From NCBI GenBank assembly GCA_036227345.1, contig CP109468.1:3410001-3474000 (forward strand): DNA of 64,000 bases, written 5' to 3'. The notes under the pieces are model-generated. The model did no database searches. It saw only the letters and a program-made list of their open reading frames with translations, and had not been told where the DNA came from. Source of the stretch: Streptomyces sp. NBC_01463. Its GTDB lineage: Bacteria; Actinomycetota; Actinomycetes; Streptomycetales; Streptomycetaceae. A program made the position numbers and the translations under genes. This document shows positions 8,252-16,949 of this stretch, piece after piece (position 1 is the first letter of the stretch; every line of letters begins with the position of its first letter).

Positions 8252-9013
8252 ATGGCACAGCGCGCACTACCCCTGCCTGCTGCGAGGCTGGGACGGGCCG
8301 TCAGAACGGCCGGAGCATCCACCGCGGTCAGCGGAGTGGTCCTGCTGCTCCCGGACGGCGAGCCCTGCTCGTACCGCCGCCCCTCCCCCTTCTCGTACGC
8401 CCTCCAGCTCCCGCTGGCCCGCTCCCTGGCCCGCGCCGGGGGCGACGACGGCCTCGCCGCGCACGTGGTGCACTACCGCTGCCGCGGCTGGAACACGACG
8501 GACGCGCAGCTCGCGGCGGACGCCGAATGGGCGGTGGACGAGGTCGTCCGCCGCTACGGCGACATCCCGGTCTGCCTGGCCGGCCACGGCATGGGCGGCC
8601 GGGCGGCCCTCCGCGCCGGCGGCCACCCGGCGGTGAGCTCGGTCCTCGCGATGGCCCCGTGGCTGCCGGGCGAGGCGGACGCCGAACCGGAGCCGGTGAA
8701 ACACCTGGTCGGCCGTCAGGTCCTGCTGGTGCACGGCACGAACGACGCCCGCTCGGACCCGGAGCTCTCCTTCCGCCTGGCCGAGCGCGCGAAGAAGTCC
8801 AACCGCGACACCTGCCGCTTCGAGGTCCACTCGGACGGCCACTCCCTGCGCCAGCACCACGCCGAAGTCACCGCCCTGGCAGCGGACTTCGTACGCGGTT
8901 CCCTGTTCGCCCACAACTACGCCCGCCCGGTCGCGGACGCCCTGGCGGCTCCGCCGCCCCTGGGCCTGCGGATGCCGCTGGCGGCGGGGTTCGGCAAGTC
9001 GCTGCGGGGGTGA
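8252..9013 (+). CDS. alpha/beta hydrolase fold protein lacking the nucleophile serine
   Basis: A 253-residue protein with the alpha/beta-hydrolase order: the nucleophile elbow appears as LAGHGMGG, the acid in LLVHGTNDARSDPE and the histidine in SDGHSLRQHH. The usual GxSxG serine is a glycine here, while Asp and His remain, so ordinary ester hydrolysis is doubtful. It may bind a ligand, use another mechanism or be a degenerate enzyme. The gene is divergent from add, with a shared 113-base intergenic region. The C-terminal ~40 residues after YARPV look disordered. Confidence 0.75.
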   Translation: MAQRALPLPAARLGRAVRTAGASTAVSGVVLLLPDGEPCSYRRPSPFSYALQLPLARSLARAGGDDGLAAHVVHYRCRGWNTTDAQLAADAEWAVDEVVRRYGDIPVCLAGHGMGGRAALRAGGHPAVSSVLAMAPWLPGEADAEPEPVKHLVGRQVLLVHGTNDARSDPELSFRLAERAKKSNRDTCRFEVHSDGHSLRQHHAEVTALAADFVRGSLFAHNYARPVADALAAPPPLGLRMPLAAGFGKSLRG

Positions 9014-9053
9014 GGCGGAGAGGCGGGGCCGGGCCGGAGATCCCCGACCCGGC

Positions 9054-9446
9054 TCAACCGAGCTGAGTCTCGAAGCCGTTGTCCAGGCAGTACTGCGTGA
9101 CGAGCGAGAGCGCCGGGCGATCATTGCTCTTCATCGCCGCCACTGTGGCCTCCGCCAGGGTGCGCCCTTCCCCGACGGGCTCGTCCCGGAGCGGTTCCAT
9201 CGCGAGGAAGGCATCATCGGCGACGGCCCCGACCATGTCGTACCCCGATGCCCCGTCCGCTTCCGCGCCCGAATCCTCGGCGTCCACCGCTTCGTCCCGC
9301 ACCTCCTGCCACGCCCCGAGCTGGGTGCAGTAACTCTCTCGCTGCTCGGTCAGCCGCTGTTCGCTCCCACCGTCGCCGGAGGAACACGCGGCCGTCGCCG
9401 CGAGCACTGCGAGTACCGGGACGATCGTCCTGATCAAGCGCACCAT
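9054..9446 (-). CDS. small lipoprotein, unknown function
   Basis: A 130-residue predicted lipoprotein: hydrophobic signal and lipobox AATAAC with Cys21, then an acidic Gly/Ser linker and a mainly helical acidic domain containing two more cysteines (ESYCTQ and TQYCLDN) that could form a disulfide. The ATG at 9446 is chosen because it starts the signal sequence and has GGGGAG upstream. Family not recognised. Confidence 0.75.
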   Translation of the reverse strand: MVRLIRTIVPVLAVLAATAACSSGDGGSEQRLTEQRESYCTQLGAWQEVRDEAVDAEDSGAEADGASGYDMVGAVADDAFLAMEPLRDEPVGEGRTLAEATVAAMKSNDRPALSLVTQYCLDNGFETQLG

Positions 9447-9578
9447 GCTCCCCGTTGCCCCCACCCAGCCGAACGCCTGCGCCGGCTCGTCCCGATCACC
9501 CACAACTCCCGCCGCAGGGTAGCCCCATCGGGCGTGGAGATGCGGGCTCTTCCCAGGACACCTGGGTACACGTGCGTC

Positions 9579-9986
9579 ATGACTCTGGCTCGCTCCTTAC
9601 CCGACAGCGCGACCGAGTGGTGGATCTACCTCGGCGCGTTCTCCCTCTACGTGCTCACCCGATTGGTCCTGGCCTGGCGACAGGCACGCAAATACGGTGC
9701 CGATCACCCTGTGCGCGCCGCCTTCTCGGAGGAGGAACCGGAGGAGTCGAACACCTCCGTGGCCATCGGGGCCTTCCGTTCCTACCGGCAGCTCGCGGGA
9801 TTCGTCGGAGGTACGGTCGCGATCGTCCTGGTGGCCACCCTGACCGACGGACCCCTGCGGCTGATGCTGATGTGCACCCTCGCTCCCGTCATCGTCATGG
9901 CGCTGGCCTACCTCGACTTCCGCCTCGCCCGCACCGCACGCCAACGCTCCGCAGGGTCATTCGGGGGAGGCCGGCGGGGAGCCTGA
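9579..9986 (+). CDS. small membrane protein with a TTA codon
   Basis: A 135-residue protein with a first hydrophobic helix (WIYLGAFSLYVLTRLVLAW), an acidic hinge (SEEEPEESN) and two close helices (LAGFVGGTVAIVLVA and LMLMCTLAPVIVMALAY). No family recognised. Codon 7 is TTA (9597-9599), a codon that in Streptomyces depends on the developmental tRNA BldA, so translation may be restricted to late growth. ATG 9579 is preferred to the longer frame at 9534. Confidence 0.65.
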   Translation: MTLARSLPDSATEWWIYLGAFSLYVLTRLVLAWRQARKYGADHPVRAAFSEEEPEESNTSVAIGAFRSYRQLAGFVGGTVAIVLVATLTDGPLRLMLMCTLAPVIVMALAYLDFRLARTARQRSAGSFGGGRRGA

Positions 9987-9995
9987 CCGGCAGCA

Positions 9996-10026
9996 TGCCC
10001 CGTCCCGGCCGCAACCGGGCGGGGCA
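9996..10026. terminator. bidirectional hairpin
   Basis: TGCCCCG (9996-10002) with CGGGGCA (10020-10026), and inside it CCCGG (10004-10008) with CCGGG (10015-10019). Placed between the convergent membrane-protein and LysR genes. Confidence 0.6.
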
Positions 10027-10050
10027 CCTGTACACCTGCGTCCCCGGTGG

Positions 10051-10947
10051 CTATCCGGCCTCACCGTCCGGGAAGGCGCCCGCCCCCGGGCTCGACGCCG
10101 AGCCCCGCTGCGACCGGCTCGCGGCAACCGCTGCGGCGGCGAACGAGGCGACGAGCGGCCGCTGGTCGAGCTGCGACCAGGCGACGACCAGTCGGCTGGG
10201 CGCCGCATCGACCACCGGCTTGTAGACCAGCCCCGGGTGAACGGGTTCGACGGACGACTGCGGCAGGATCGCGATCGTCCGGCCGAGCATGATCAGCTGC
10301 GTCATCTGCGCCACGTCCACGATCTCCGGGCCGGTCCCGCTGCCCGGGACCCCCTTCCAGCGCGGCAGCGTCTCATGCTCCAGGTCGGCCATGCGCAGCT
10401 CGGTGCGCGCGGCCAGCCGGTGGTCCCGCGGCAGAATCGCCACACGCCCTTCGACGAACAGCGTCTCGGACTCCAGTCCCGTGAGATCGTCGAACGGCGC
10501 GTACAACAGCGCAACATCGGCCCTGCCGTCACGCAGATAGTCCGCCCGGTCGGTGGCACCGCCGAACAGAATGTCCACCCTGCGCGCATCGGGCTGCCCG
10601 GCATACGCGGCAAGAATCCCGGACAGCAGGTTGGCATCGCCACCGGGCTTGATCACCAGCCGTAGCTGCGCCTGGACGTCACCGGCCCGGCGCGCACTCC
10701 GGGCCGCGGCGCTCACCGCGTTAAGCGCGTGGCGGCCGTGGTGCAGCAACGCCTCCCCGGCCGGCGTCAGCGAGACGCGGCGGCTGGAGCGCACGAGCAG
10801 CTGGACGCCGAGCCGCGTTTCGACACGTTGAATCGCTTTCGACAGCGCCGGCTGAGCGATGGCGAGGCGCGCGGCGGCGCGGCCGAAGTGCAGCTCCTCG
10901 GCGACCGCGACGAAGTAGTCGAGCTCACGCGTCTCCAGATCAACCAT
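10051..10947 (-). CDS. LysR family transcriptional regulator
   Basis: A 298-residue LTTR. The N-terminal winged helix contains LDYFVAVAEELHFGRAAARL and QPALSKAIQRVETRLG, followed by a substrate-binding domain (from about residue 90, LRLVIKPGGD). It is divergent from a small A/B-barrel gene at 11017 with only 69 bases between, the usual layout for an LTTR and its target. Ligand unknown. The last ~20 residues look disordered. Confidence 0.9.
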   Translation of the reverse strand: MVDLETRELDYFVAVAEELHFGRAAARLAIAQPALSKAIQRVETRLGVQLLVRSSRRVSLTPAGEALLHHGRHALNAVSAAARSARRAGDVQAQLRLVIKPGGDANLLSGILAAYAGQPDARRVDILFGGATDRADYLRDGRADVALLYAPFDDLTGLESETLFVEGRVAILPRDHRLAARTELRMADLEHETLPRWKGVPGSGTGPEIVDVAQMTQLIMLGRTIAILPQSSVEPVHPGLVYKPVVDAAPSRLVVAWSQLDQRPLVASFAAAAVAASRSQRGSASSPGAGAFPDGEAG

Positions 10948-11016
10948 GCCTCCAGGTTATCGCTGAAGAATCAATCGGTCTTGGACTTCATTCGTGGGCC
11001 GAGGTTCGATTGACCC

Positions 11017-11334
11017 ATGATTCACCACACAATGATCGTCTCCTTCACCGACTCCATCCCTGCCGCCGAGCTGGATCAGTTCCTCAAGGACATCGAACAG
11101 GTCATGCGCGACTCGGGGCAGATCGTGACGTTCGCGGCCTCGCGCCACATCCGGGTGCCGGCCGAGGACCACAGTCCGGCGCCCAAGGCCTCCGCGATCG
11201 TGCAGATCTCCCTGGCCGACCTCGACGCGCTCAACGACTCGTTCGCGACCCCAGGCCTTGAGGACGTCATCAAGCGCTGGCAGTCCCGTCACCCCTACAA
11301 GGTCGTCTGGGCCAACCACGAGCCGCTCTCCTGA
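11017..11334 (+). CDS. Dabb-like stress-responsive A/B barrel protein
   Basis: A 105-residue single-domain protein: an opening strand MIHHTMIVSFTDSIP, a helix DQFLKDIEQVMR, a central strand with HIRVPAEDHS, and a C-terminal FATPGLEDVIKRWQ and VVWANHE. This fits dimeric alpha/beta barrel (Dabb) proteins, which range from stress proteins to small cyclases and monooxygenases. Function is not assignable. It is likely controlled by the divergent LysR gene; the 69-base spacer contains the AT-richest bases of this area. Confidence 0.65.
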   Translation: MIHHTMIVSFTDSIPAAELDQFLKDIEQVMRDSGQIVTFAASRHIRVPAEDHSPAPKASAIVQISLADLDALNDSFATPGLEDVIKRWQSRHPYKVVWANHEPLS

Positions 11335-11357
11335 CGGAGTCGGACCCACTCGGCTCC

Positions 11358-11804
11358 TCACCGGGCAACCGGTCCCGTCTCCGCCCACACCGTCTTGCCC
11401 GGCCCGAGCCGATCGCTCACGCCCCAGCGGGCGGCGGTCTCCTCGACGATGAGGAGGCCCCTGCCCCCGTCGGCCTCCGGGTCGACCCGGGGCGCGGCGT
11501 CTGGGTCCGGGCGGGCCTCGTGGGTGTCGGAGATCTCGACACGTACGACTCCGGTCCCGTACGCGTACACGAGCCGCAGCTCGAAGTCGCGCCCCGGCAC
11601 CCGCCCGTGCAGGACCGCGTTGGCCGCGAGCTCGGCGACGAGGAGCGCCACGGTGTCGGAGAGCTGCGTGCCGTACGGGACCCCCCAGACATCGAGCTTC
11701 CATACAGCCAGGCGCCGCGCGAGGGTCGCGCCCAGGCGGGTGGCGGAGCAGCGCTGGGCGAACACGCTTACGGTTACGGGCGGTTGGGCTTGCAGTGCTG
11801 TCAT
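11358..11804 (-). CDS. GHKL ATP-binding protein (RsbW-like)
   Basis: A 148-residue histidine-kinase-like ATPase domain: N-box LVAELAANAVLHG, a G1-like DTHEARPDPD and G2 EADGGRGLLIVEE. Such proteins in Streptomyces act as anti-sigma or regulatory kinases. It forms the usual set with the divergent HTH gene (11949) and DUF397 gene (12794). The ATG at 11804 is chosen because the longer frame adds non-conserved sequence running toward the HTH gene. Confidence 0.8.
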   Translation of the reverse strand: MTALQAQPPVTVSVFAQRCSATRLGATLARRLAVWKLDVWGVPYGTQLSDTVALLVAELAANAVLHGRVPGRDFELRLVYAYGTGVVRVEISDTHEARPDPDAAPRVDPEADGGRGLLIVEETAARWGVSDRLGPGKTVWAETGPVAR

Positions 11805-11948
11805 GCGCCAAGCGTTCCGCCTCGACCACCCGCGCCAGCAGGAACAACACCCATACAGATCCCTCTGTATGGGTTGACTCCCTGGACGGGGTGGGTAACC
11901 GTCCGTGATCATTGCCGAGTTGATCGATGCGCGGAAGACGGGGCGGCG

Positions 11949-12797
11949 ATGACTGCAGACCACGAGAGCGCCACGGCGAGCGGCGGGCCCGAGCTGTCCG
12001 ACAGCCTGCGGACATTCGGGGCCGTCCTGAAGGCCCTGCGCGAAGCCGCCGGCCTCACCCAGGAGGACTTCGCGCCTCGCGTGCGGTACTCGGCCGCCTA
12101 CATCGCCAAGATCGAGCAGGGCAAGCGATTCCCGCCGGAGAACCTGCCGGAGCGGGCAGCGGAGGCCCTGGGAGCGGTCGCGGGCAAAGTGCTCGGCGCC
12201 GCCGCGCGAAGCCTGCGCAGGAGGGCCGGGCTCGCCTCCTGGTTCCAGCAGTGGGCCGGGATCGAAGAGGAAGCGATCACGCTGTACGCGTACGAGTGCC
12301 GGGGGATTCCTGGGTTGTTACAGCCCGAGGGATACATCCGTGCCGTGTTTGAACGCCAGTTGCCGCCTCTCACGGAGACACAGATCCAACGACAGGTCAC
12401 GGCTCGGCTCGAACGTCAGCGGCTCCTGTGCGAACGCCCCAACACCGCCTTCAGCTTCGTCATCGAGCAAGCTGTTCTGGAGCGTCGTGTTGGCGGAGAA
12501 GGTGTTACCGCCGTTGCCGTCGACCATCTGCTGAGCATCGGCCGGTACACCAACGTCGAGATCCAGATCATGCCGCTCAGGCAGGAGGACCACACGGGAA
12601 TCGACGGGCAGTTGTATCTGGCCGAGAGCCCGGGCAACCAGTGGTTCGGCTACACCGAGGGCCACCGTTCAAGCGCCCTGCTCACCGCCCCGAGCGAAGT
12701 CAGCATCCTGCTTCAGCGCTATGGCAAGCTGCGTTCCCAGGCCCTGGATTGCCGGGCTACGGTGAGCTTGCTGGAACGGATGCGAGGAGCGCTATGA
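11949..12797 (+). CDS. Scr1-family HTH regulator with a TTA codon
   Basis: A 282-residue protein: an N-terminal XRE-type helix-turn-helix (LKALREAAGLTQEDFAPRV then IAKIEQGKRFPP) and the long Scr1/DUF5753 domain beginning around WFQQWAGIEEEA, with YECRGIPGLLQPEGY as signature. Homologues such as WhiJ control development and usually work with a small DUF397 partner, here the next gene, overlapping by four bases (ATGA). Leucine codon 124 is TTA (12318-12320), so expression may need the bldA tRNA. Base composition around 12.3-12.5 kb is lower in GC than the neighbours. Confidence 0.85.
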   Translation: MTADHESATASGGPELSDSLRTFGAVLKALREAAGLTQEDFAPRVRYSAAYIAKIEQGKRFPPENLPERAAEALGAVAGKVLGAAARSLRRRAGLASWFQQWAGIEEEAITLYAYECRGIPGLLQPEGYIRAVFERQLPPLTETQIQRQVTARLERQRLLCERPNTAFSFVIEQAVLERRVGGEGVTAVAVDHLLSIGRYTNVEIQIMPLRQEDHTGIDGQLYLAESPGNQWFGYTEGHRSSALLTAPSEVSILLQRYGKLRSQALDCRATVSLLERMRGAL

Positions 12798-12985
12798 GCA
12801 CCACAGAGCTGAACTGGTTCAAGAGCAGCTACAGCGGCGGCGATGGCGACAACTGCGTAGAGGTGGCCGTGCGCCCCCACGCCGTCCACGTCCGCGACTC
12901 CAAGGACACCGACCGCCGCCCGTTCACCGTCTCCACCGCCGCGTGGTCGGACTTCACCGCGTACGCATCCGCCGTCGCATCCTGA
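12794..12985 (+). CDS. DUF397 protein
   Basis: A 63-residue protein, entirely a DUF397 domain: LNWFKSSYSGGDGDNCVEVA, VHVRDSKD and FTVSTAAWSDFTAY. The ATG overlaps the stop of the HTH gene, so translation is coupled. These small proteins are thought to bind and modulate the Scr1-type HTH partner. Confidence 0.9.
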   Translation: MSTTELNWFKSSYSGGDGDNCVEVAVRPHAVHVRDSKDTDRRPFTVSTAAWSDFTAYASAVAS

Positions 12986-13029
12986 TTAGCGGCGCCCACG
13001 GTCCTTGATCGCCGCCGGGCCCCGCCGGT

Positions 13030-13059
13030 CCGCAGGCCGGCCTGTCTGGAGGCCTGCGG
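13030..13059 (+). terminator. hairpin after the HTH/DUF397 pair
   Basis: CCGCAGGCC (13030-13038) pairs with GGCCTGCGG (13051-13059); 9-bp stem, 12-base loop, 45 bases after the DUF397 stop. Confidence 0.55.
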
Positions 13060-13127
13060 GGCCGAGCAGTCGTTCGGTGTCCGAAACTCAGTCGCGCCGC
13101 CCCACTGAGCTCGGAGAATCACCCTTC

Positions 13128-13685
13128 ATGTCCAACTCGTATGCCCAACCCATCTTCAGAACGACGGATCTCTCCGCAGGGCTGCGCGTTGTCGAGCGGT
13201 TGCTTGCGATCGCTGACCTTCGAGAGCTCGAAATCGACTACGAGGCACATGTGTCCTCCGCACGAACCCTGACACCCCTGTTCGAGTTGTTGCCGTGGGC
13301 GACGTGGTACACCGAAGGCGACGGGGACGCCTCGTCGGAGGCCGGCGACGATCCGTCGGCGCATCTGCCCATTCGTTTCAGGGCCTGTGCGGAAGTGCCC
13401 GAGACTGTGCCGGTGTTTCTCGAAGCGCTGCATGACACACCAGCCACAGTGCGGTGGGATTTCGAGGGCTGGCCCGCCGCCCCCGAGGTCGGCTTGGGCA
13501 CCGGAGGTTCCAGGGGCGCCTTCGTGACCTTGTGCGTGAACGTCCGCGACCTCGACCTCTATGAGCCCGCCACCGATCACACCGTCTTCGTCCACGTGAA
13601 GCAGATTGAGGCCGAACGCGCGCCCTGGCTGGCCGCGCAGGTGGGACTGCAGGTGGTCGGCGACCTCGTGACGGCCCCGTACTGA
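13128..13685 (+). CDS. hypothetical protein
   Basis: A 185-residue soluble protein, no signal or membrane segment. Aromatic- and Pro-rich (LLPWATWYTEGDGD, WDFEGWPAAPEVGLG) with acidic patches. Family not recognised. ATG 13128 is preferred to the longer frame because GGAGAA precedes it and the extra upstream residues are low in complexity. It has its own space after a terminator and converges with a LysR gene. Confidence 0.6.
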   Translation: MSNSYAQPIFRTTDLSAGLRVVERLLAIADLRELEIDYEAHVSSARTLTPLFELLPWATWYTEGDGDASSEAGDDPSAHLPIRFRACAEVPETVPVFLEALHDTPATVRWDFEGWPAAPEVGLGTGGSRGAFVTLCVNVRDLDLYEPATDHTVFVHVKQIEAERAPWLAAQVGLQVVGDLVTAPY

Positions 13686-13720
13686 GCGCCTGCGGCGAAC
13701 AACGGCCGAGAGTCGCCCCG

Positions 13721-14674
13721 TCACTCCGGCAGCAGGTTCCCCCGTCGTGACAGCAGGAACTTCTTGAACGCCGCCACCGGCGGGGTGTCCGGGTGCCCGT
13801 CCAGCCAGGCCACGCCGATCTCCCGAGCAGCCCGCGGTGCCGTCACCGTCAGCTCCACGACCCCCGGGCGAGCCACCGCCGGGGGCGGGAGCAGCGCCAC
13901 GCCCAGGCCGGCCGCGACCAGACCGCGCAGGGTCTCCGCCTCCTCGCCCTCGAAGGCGACGCGCGGGACGAAGCCCGCCTCCGTGCAGAGGTCGTCCGTG
14001 ATGCGGCGCAGGCCGTAGCCGGGTTCCAGGGTGACGAAGGTTTCGTCGGCGGCCTCCGCCAGACGGATGCGGCGGCGGGTGGCCAGGCGGTGGTCCTCGG
14101 GGACGACCAGGCGCAGGCGCTGTTCGTCCAGACGGCGGGCGACCAGGTCCGGGGCGTCCGGGACCGGTGAGGTGAGGCAGAGGTCGAGGCCGCCCGCGCG
14201 GAGGCGTTCGATCATGGCCTCGCCGTAGTTCTGGACGAGCTGGAAGCGGACCCGGGGGTGGTCGGCGCGGAAGGCGCGGATGAGGGCGGGGACGGTTTCC
14301 GAGCCCATCGTGTGGAGGAAGCCGAAGGCGACCTTGCCCGCGGTGGGGTCGGCGTCCGCCCGTACCGAGTCGGCGGCCTTCTCCACCTCCGCGAGTGCCC
14401 GTTCCGCCGAGCCGAGGAAGGTGCGGCCCGCGGGGGTGAGGGAGACCGTGCGGCCCTTGCGGGCGAACAGGGCCACGCCCAGGTCCTGTTCCAGGCGGAC
14501 CATGGCCCGCGAGAGCGTGGACTGCGGGACGCCGAGCTCGTGCGCGGCACGGGTCACGTGTTCGTGGCGGGCGACCGCCTCGAAGTACGCCAGGCGCGGC
14601 GCGAGGACCGCCCGGATGTCTTCTTCGTAACTGCTTGGTGACAGCCGAGGCTGTGAGCTGTGCTGATGCGCCAT
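13721..14674 (-). CDS. LysR family regulator of the adjacent MFS gene
   Basis: A 317-residue LTTR. The DNA-binding part contains LAYFEAVARHEHVTRAAHEL and QSTLSRAMVRLEQDLG; an effector domain (GKVAFGFLHTMGS onward) has the usual LysR_substrate pattern. ATG 14674 is preferred; an in-frame start at 14725 would run into the promoter of the divergent transporter. The gene is divergent from the MFS transporter, which it probably controls. Confidence 0.9.
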   Translation of the reverse strand: MAHQHSSQPRLSPSSYEEDIRAVLAPRLAYFEAVARHEHVTRAAHELGVPQSTLSRAMVRLEQDLGVALFARKGRTVSLTPAGRTFLGSAERALAEVEKAADSVRADADPTAGKVAFGFLHTMGSETVPALIRAFRADHPRVRFQLVQNYGEAMIERLRAGGLDLCLTSPVPDAPDLVARRLDEQRLRLVVPEDHRLATRRRIRLAEAADETFVTLEPGYGLRRITDDLCTEAGFVPRVAFEGEEAETLRGLVAAGLGVALLPPPAVARPGVVELTVTAPRAAREIGVAWLDGHPDTPPVAAFKKFLLSRRGNLLPE

Positions 14675-14724
14675 GGGATTGATTATCGCGTGTTTGTGCA
14701 TTGGACGCATGAAAGGCGGCGGCA

Positions 14725-14730
14725 TACGTT
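14725..14730 (+). promoter_or_regulatory. -10 element of a probably leaderless MFS transcript
   Basis: TACGTT lies six bases before the ATG at 14737, and no Shine-Dalgarno sequence separates them. This TAnnnT-N6-8-start layout is typical of leaderless mRNAs in actinobacteria. Confidence 0.4.
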
Positions 14731-14736
14731 CGTGGC

Positions 14737-16035
14737 ATGCCTCCTGCCAGTACCGGGGCGTCCACCCTCACCGTGGCCGCCTCGACCCAGTCGTCCCCCG
14801 CAGCCACCGCTTCAGAGCGGCTCGAACCCGGTCGCCCCGGCTACCGCCGGATGAGCTTCGCGCTCTTCGCCGCCGGTGTCGCCACGTTCGCGCTCCTCTA
14901 CTCCACCCAGGCCCTGCTGCCCGCCGTCTCCGCCTCCTTCGGCGCCACGGCCGGGCAGGCGAGCTGGACGGTGTCCGCCGCGACGGGTGCGCTGGCGCTC
15001 TGCGTGCTGCCGATGAGTGCGCTGTCCGAGCGGTTCGGGCGGCGGCAGATGATGACCGCCTCGCTGGTGGTCGCGGTGACCGTGGGGCTGTTCGTACCGT
15101 TCGCGCCCTCGCTCGGCTGGCTGATCGCGCTGCGCGCGGTCCAGGGCGCCGCGCTCGCCGGTCTGCCCGCCTCCGCGATGGCGTACCTGGCGGAGGAGGT
15201 CCGGCCGAAGGCGCTCGTCGCCGCGATCGGGCTGTTCGTCGCCGGCAACAGCATCGGCGGGATGAGCGGCCGCATCCTCACCGGCTGGGTCGCCCAGGCG
15301 TGGGGCTGGCGCGCGGCGCTCGGCGCGGTCGGGCTGCTGGCCGTGGCCTGCGCCGTCGTCTTCCACTTCATGATCCCCAAGGCCCGGCACTTCACCCCCG
15401 GTTCGCTGAACCCGAGGGCGCTGGCCAAGACCGTCGGCGGGCACCTCGCCGATCCGCTGCTGCGCCGGCTGTACGCGATCGGCGCGCTGTTCATGACGGT
15501 GTTCGGCGCGGTCTACACGGTGATCGGCTACCGGCTCGTCGAGGCGCCGTTCAGCCTCCCGCAGGGTGTGGTCGGGTCGATCTTCCTCGTCTACCTGGTC
15601 GGTACGGTCTCCTCCGCGGCTGCGGGGAAGCTCGTCGCCCGGCTGGGGCGCCGGGGTGCGCTCTACCTCGCCGTCTCCACCACGGCCGCCGGTCTGCTGC
15701 TCTCGCTCGCCGACCAGCTGGCCGCCGTGCTCCTCGGCCTGGTCCTGATCACGGCCGGGTTCTTCGCCGGGCACGCGGTCGCCTCGTCCTCCGTGAGCCG
15801 CACCGCCACCACGGGCCGCGCCCAGGCGTCGGCGCTCTACCAGTCGGCGTACTACCTGGGCTCCAGCGCGGGCGGCACGCTCGGCGCCGTCGCCTTCCAC
15901 GCCGGCGGCTGGGCGGGCACGGTCGCGCTGGGACTGCTCGCGGTCCTCGGTGTCGTCTCGATCACGTTGTACGGGTCGCGGGCCGCCCGCGCCCAGCGGA
16001 TGGGCGCGGCGACCGTGGCGTCCGTACCGAACTGA
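14737..16035 (+). CDS. MFS transporter
   Basis: A 432-residue major-facilitator transporter with 12 likely helices after a ~38-residue Ser/Thr-rich N-terminus. The loop 2-3 motif appears as LSERFGRRQMM and the matching loop in the second half as LVARLGRRGALY. It resembles the YnfM/AraJ-type exporter group. Substrate unknown; control by the divergent LysR protein is likely. Confidence 0.88.
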   Translation: MPPASTGASTLTVAASTQSSPAATASERLEPGRPGYRRMSFALFAAGVATFALLYSTQALLPAVSASFGATAGQASWTVSAATGALALCVLPMSALSERFGRRQMMTASLVVAVTVGLFVPFAPSLGWLIALRAVQGAALAGLPASAMAYLAEEVRPKALVAAIGLFVAGNSIGGMSGRILTGWVAQAWGWRAALGAVGLLAVACAVVFHFMIPKARHFTPGSLNPRALAKTVGGHLADPLLRRLYAIGALFMTVFGAVYTVIGYRLVEAPFSLPQGVVGSIFLVYLVGTVSSAAAGKLVARLGRRGALYLAVSTTAAGLLLSLADQLAAVLLGLVLITAGFFAGHAVASSSVSRTATTGRAQASALYQSAYYLGSSAGGTLGAVAFHAGGWAGTVALGLLAVLGVVSITLYGSRAARAQRMGAATVASVPN

Positions 16036-16120
16036 GACATTCGCCGCACAACCATCGACTCCCCGGCGCGCGTCTAGCAGGCTGAATCACCGCACTGCGC
16101 GCGAAGGGGAGTTGGCGGAT

Positions 16121-16864
16121 ATGGGAGTCACGGGGAACATACGGACCATTCGGGATACGAGGGTCATATCCGGCATGCGGAGTCGGCGCGGGCTCGCGCT
16201 GGCCGTCGCCGGGCTGACCGCCGTACCGGCGTTCGTGCTCGGCACCGGCGGCACCGCCCAGGCGGCGTCCTGCACGACGTCCAAGGGGCCGTACCAGAAG
16301 CAGGTCGAGAAGTACCTGCACCTGAAGGTGGACGGCAAGCAGTCGGCCGCCGACTGCAAGGCGATCCGGTCGTTCCAGAGCACCTACGGGGTCACCCCCA
16401 CGATCGGTTACGCGGGACCCGTCACCTGGCGCACCATGCAGACGCTCACCGCCCAGAAGGCGGCCGGGAAGACCCCGAACAAGGCCAAGAAGTGCCCCAC
16501 GAACAAGGGGCGCATCGCATGCGTCGACCTGACCCGGCAGATCACCTGGATCCAGGACGGCAGCAAGCTGAAGTTCGGCCCGGTGCCCGTGCGGACCGGG
16601 CGGGACGGGTACGAGACCCGGACCGGCGCCAGGAAGATCTACTGGAAGCACAAGAACCACGTCTCGTCGATCTACCACGTGGCGATGCCGTACTCCCAGT
16701 TCTTCGACGGCGGCCAGGCCTTCCACGCCGTGGGCGTGAAGATGTGGAACCCGCCGGGCTCGCACGGTTGCGTCAACATGCGCACAGCCGACGCGAAGTC
16801 ATACTGGAACCTGTTGAAGAACGGCGACGACGTGTACGTGTACGGGCGCAAGCCCGGGACGTGA
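16121..16864 (+). CDS. secreted L,D-transpeptidase (YkuD) with peptidoglycan-binding domain
   Basis: A 247-residue exported enzyme: signal peptide ending near GGTAQAAS (about residue 47), a peptidoglycan-binding-like region (KQVEKYLHLKVDGKQ to GPVTWRTMQ) and a C-terminal YkuD domain with the catalytic signature SHGCVNM and the upstream His (HAVGV). L,D-transpeptidases make 3-3 peptidoglycan cross-links. ATG 16121 with AAGGGGAG upstream is chosen. A paralogue with the same domain order is at 55780. Confidence 0.9.
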   Translation: MGVTGNIRTIRDTRVISGMRSRRGLALAVAGLTAVPAFVLGTGGTAQAASCTTSKGPYQKQVEKYLHLKVDGKQSAADCKAIRSFQSTYGVTPTIGYAGPVTWRTMQTLTAQKAAGKTPNKAKKCPTNKGRIACVDLTRQITWIQDGSKLKFGPVPVRTGRDGYETRTGARKIYWKHKNHVSSIYHVAMPYSQFFDGGQAFHAVGVKMWNPPGSHGCVNMRTADAKSYWNLLKNGDDVYVYGRKPGT

Positions 16865-16949
16865 CCGCTTCTGCTCTTCCCGCCCCCGTTGTCAGTGGCT
16901 TGCGGTAGCTTCCGAAGTGCTGAAGTGAGCGGTATCACGCGCAACAGGG

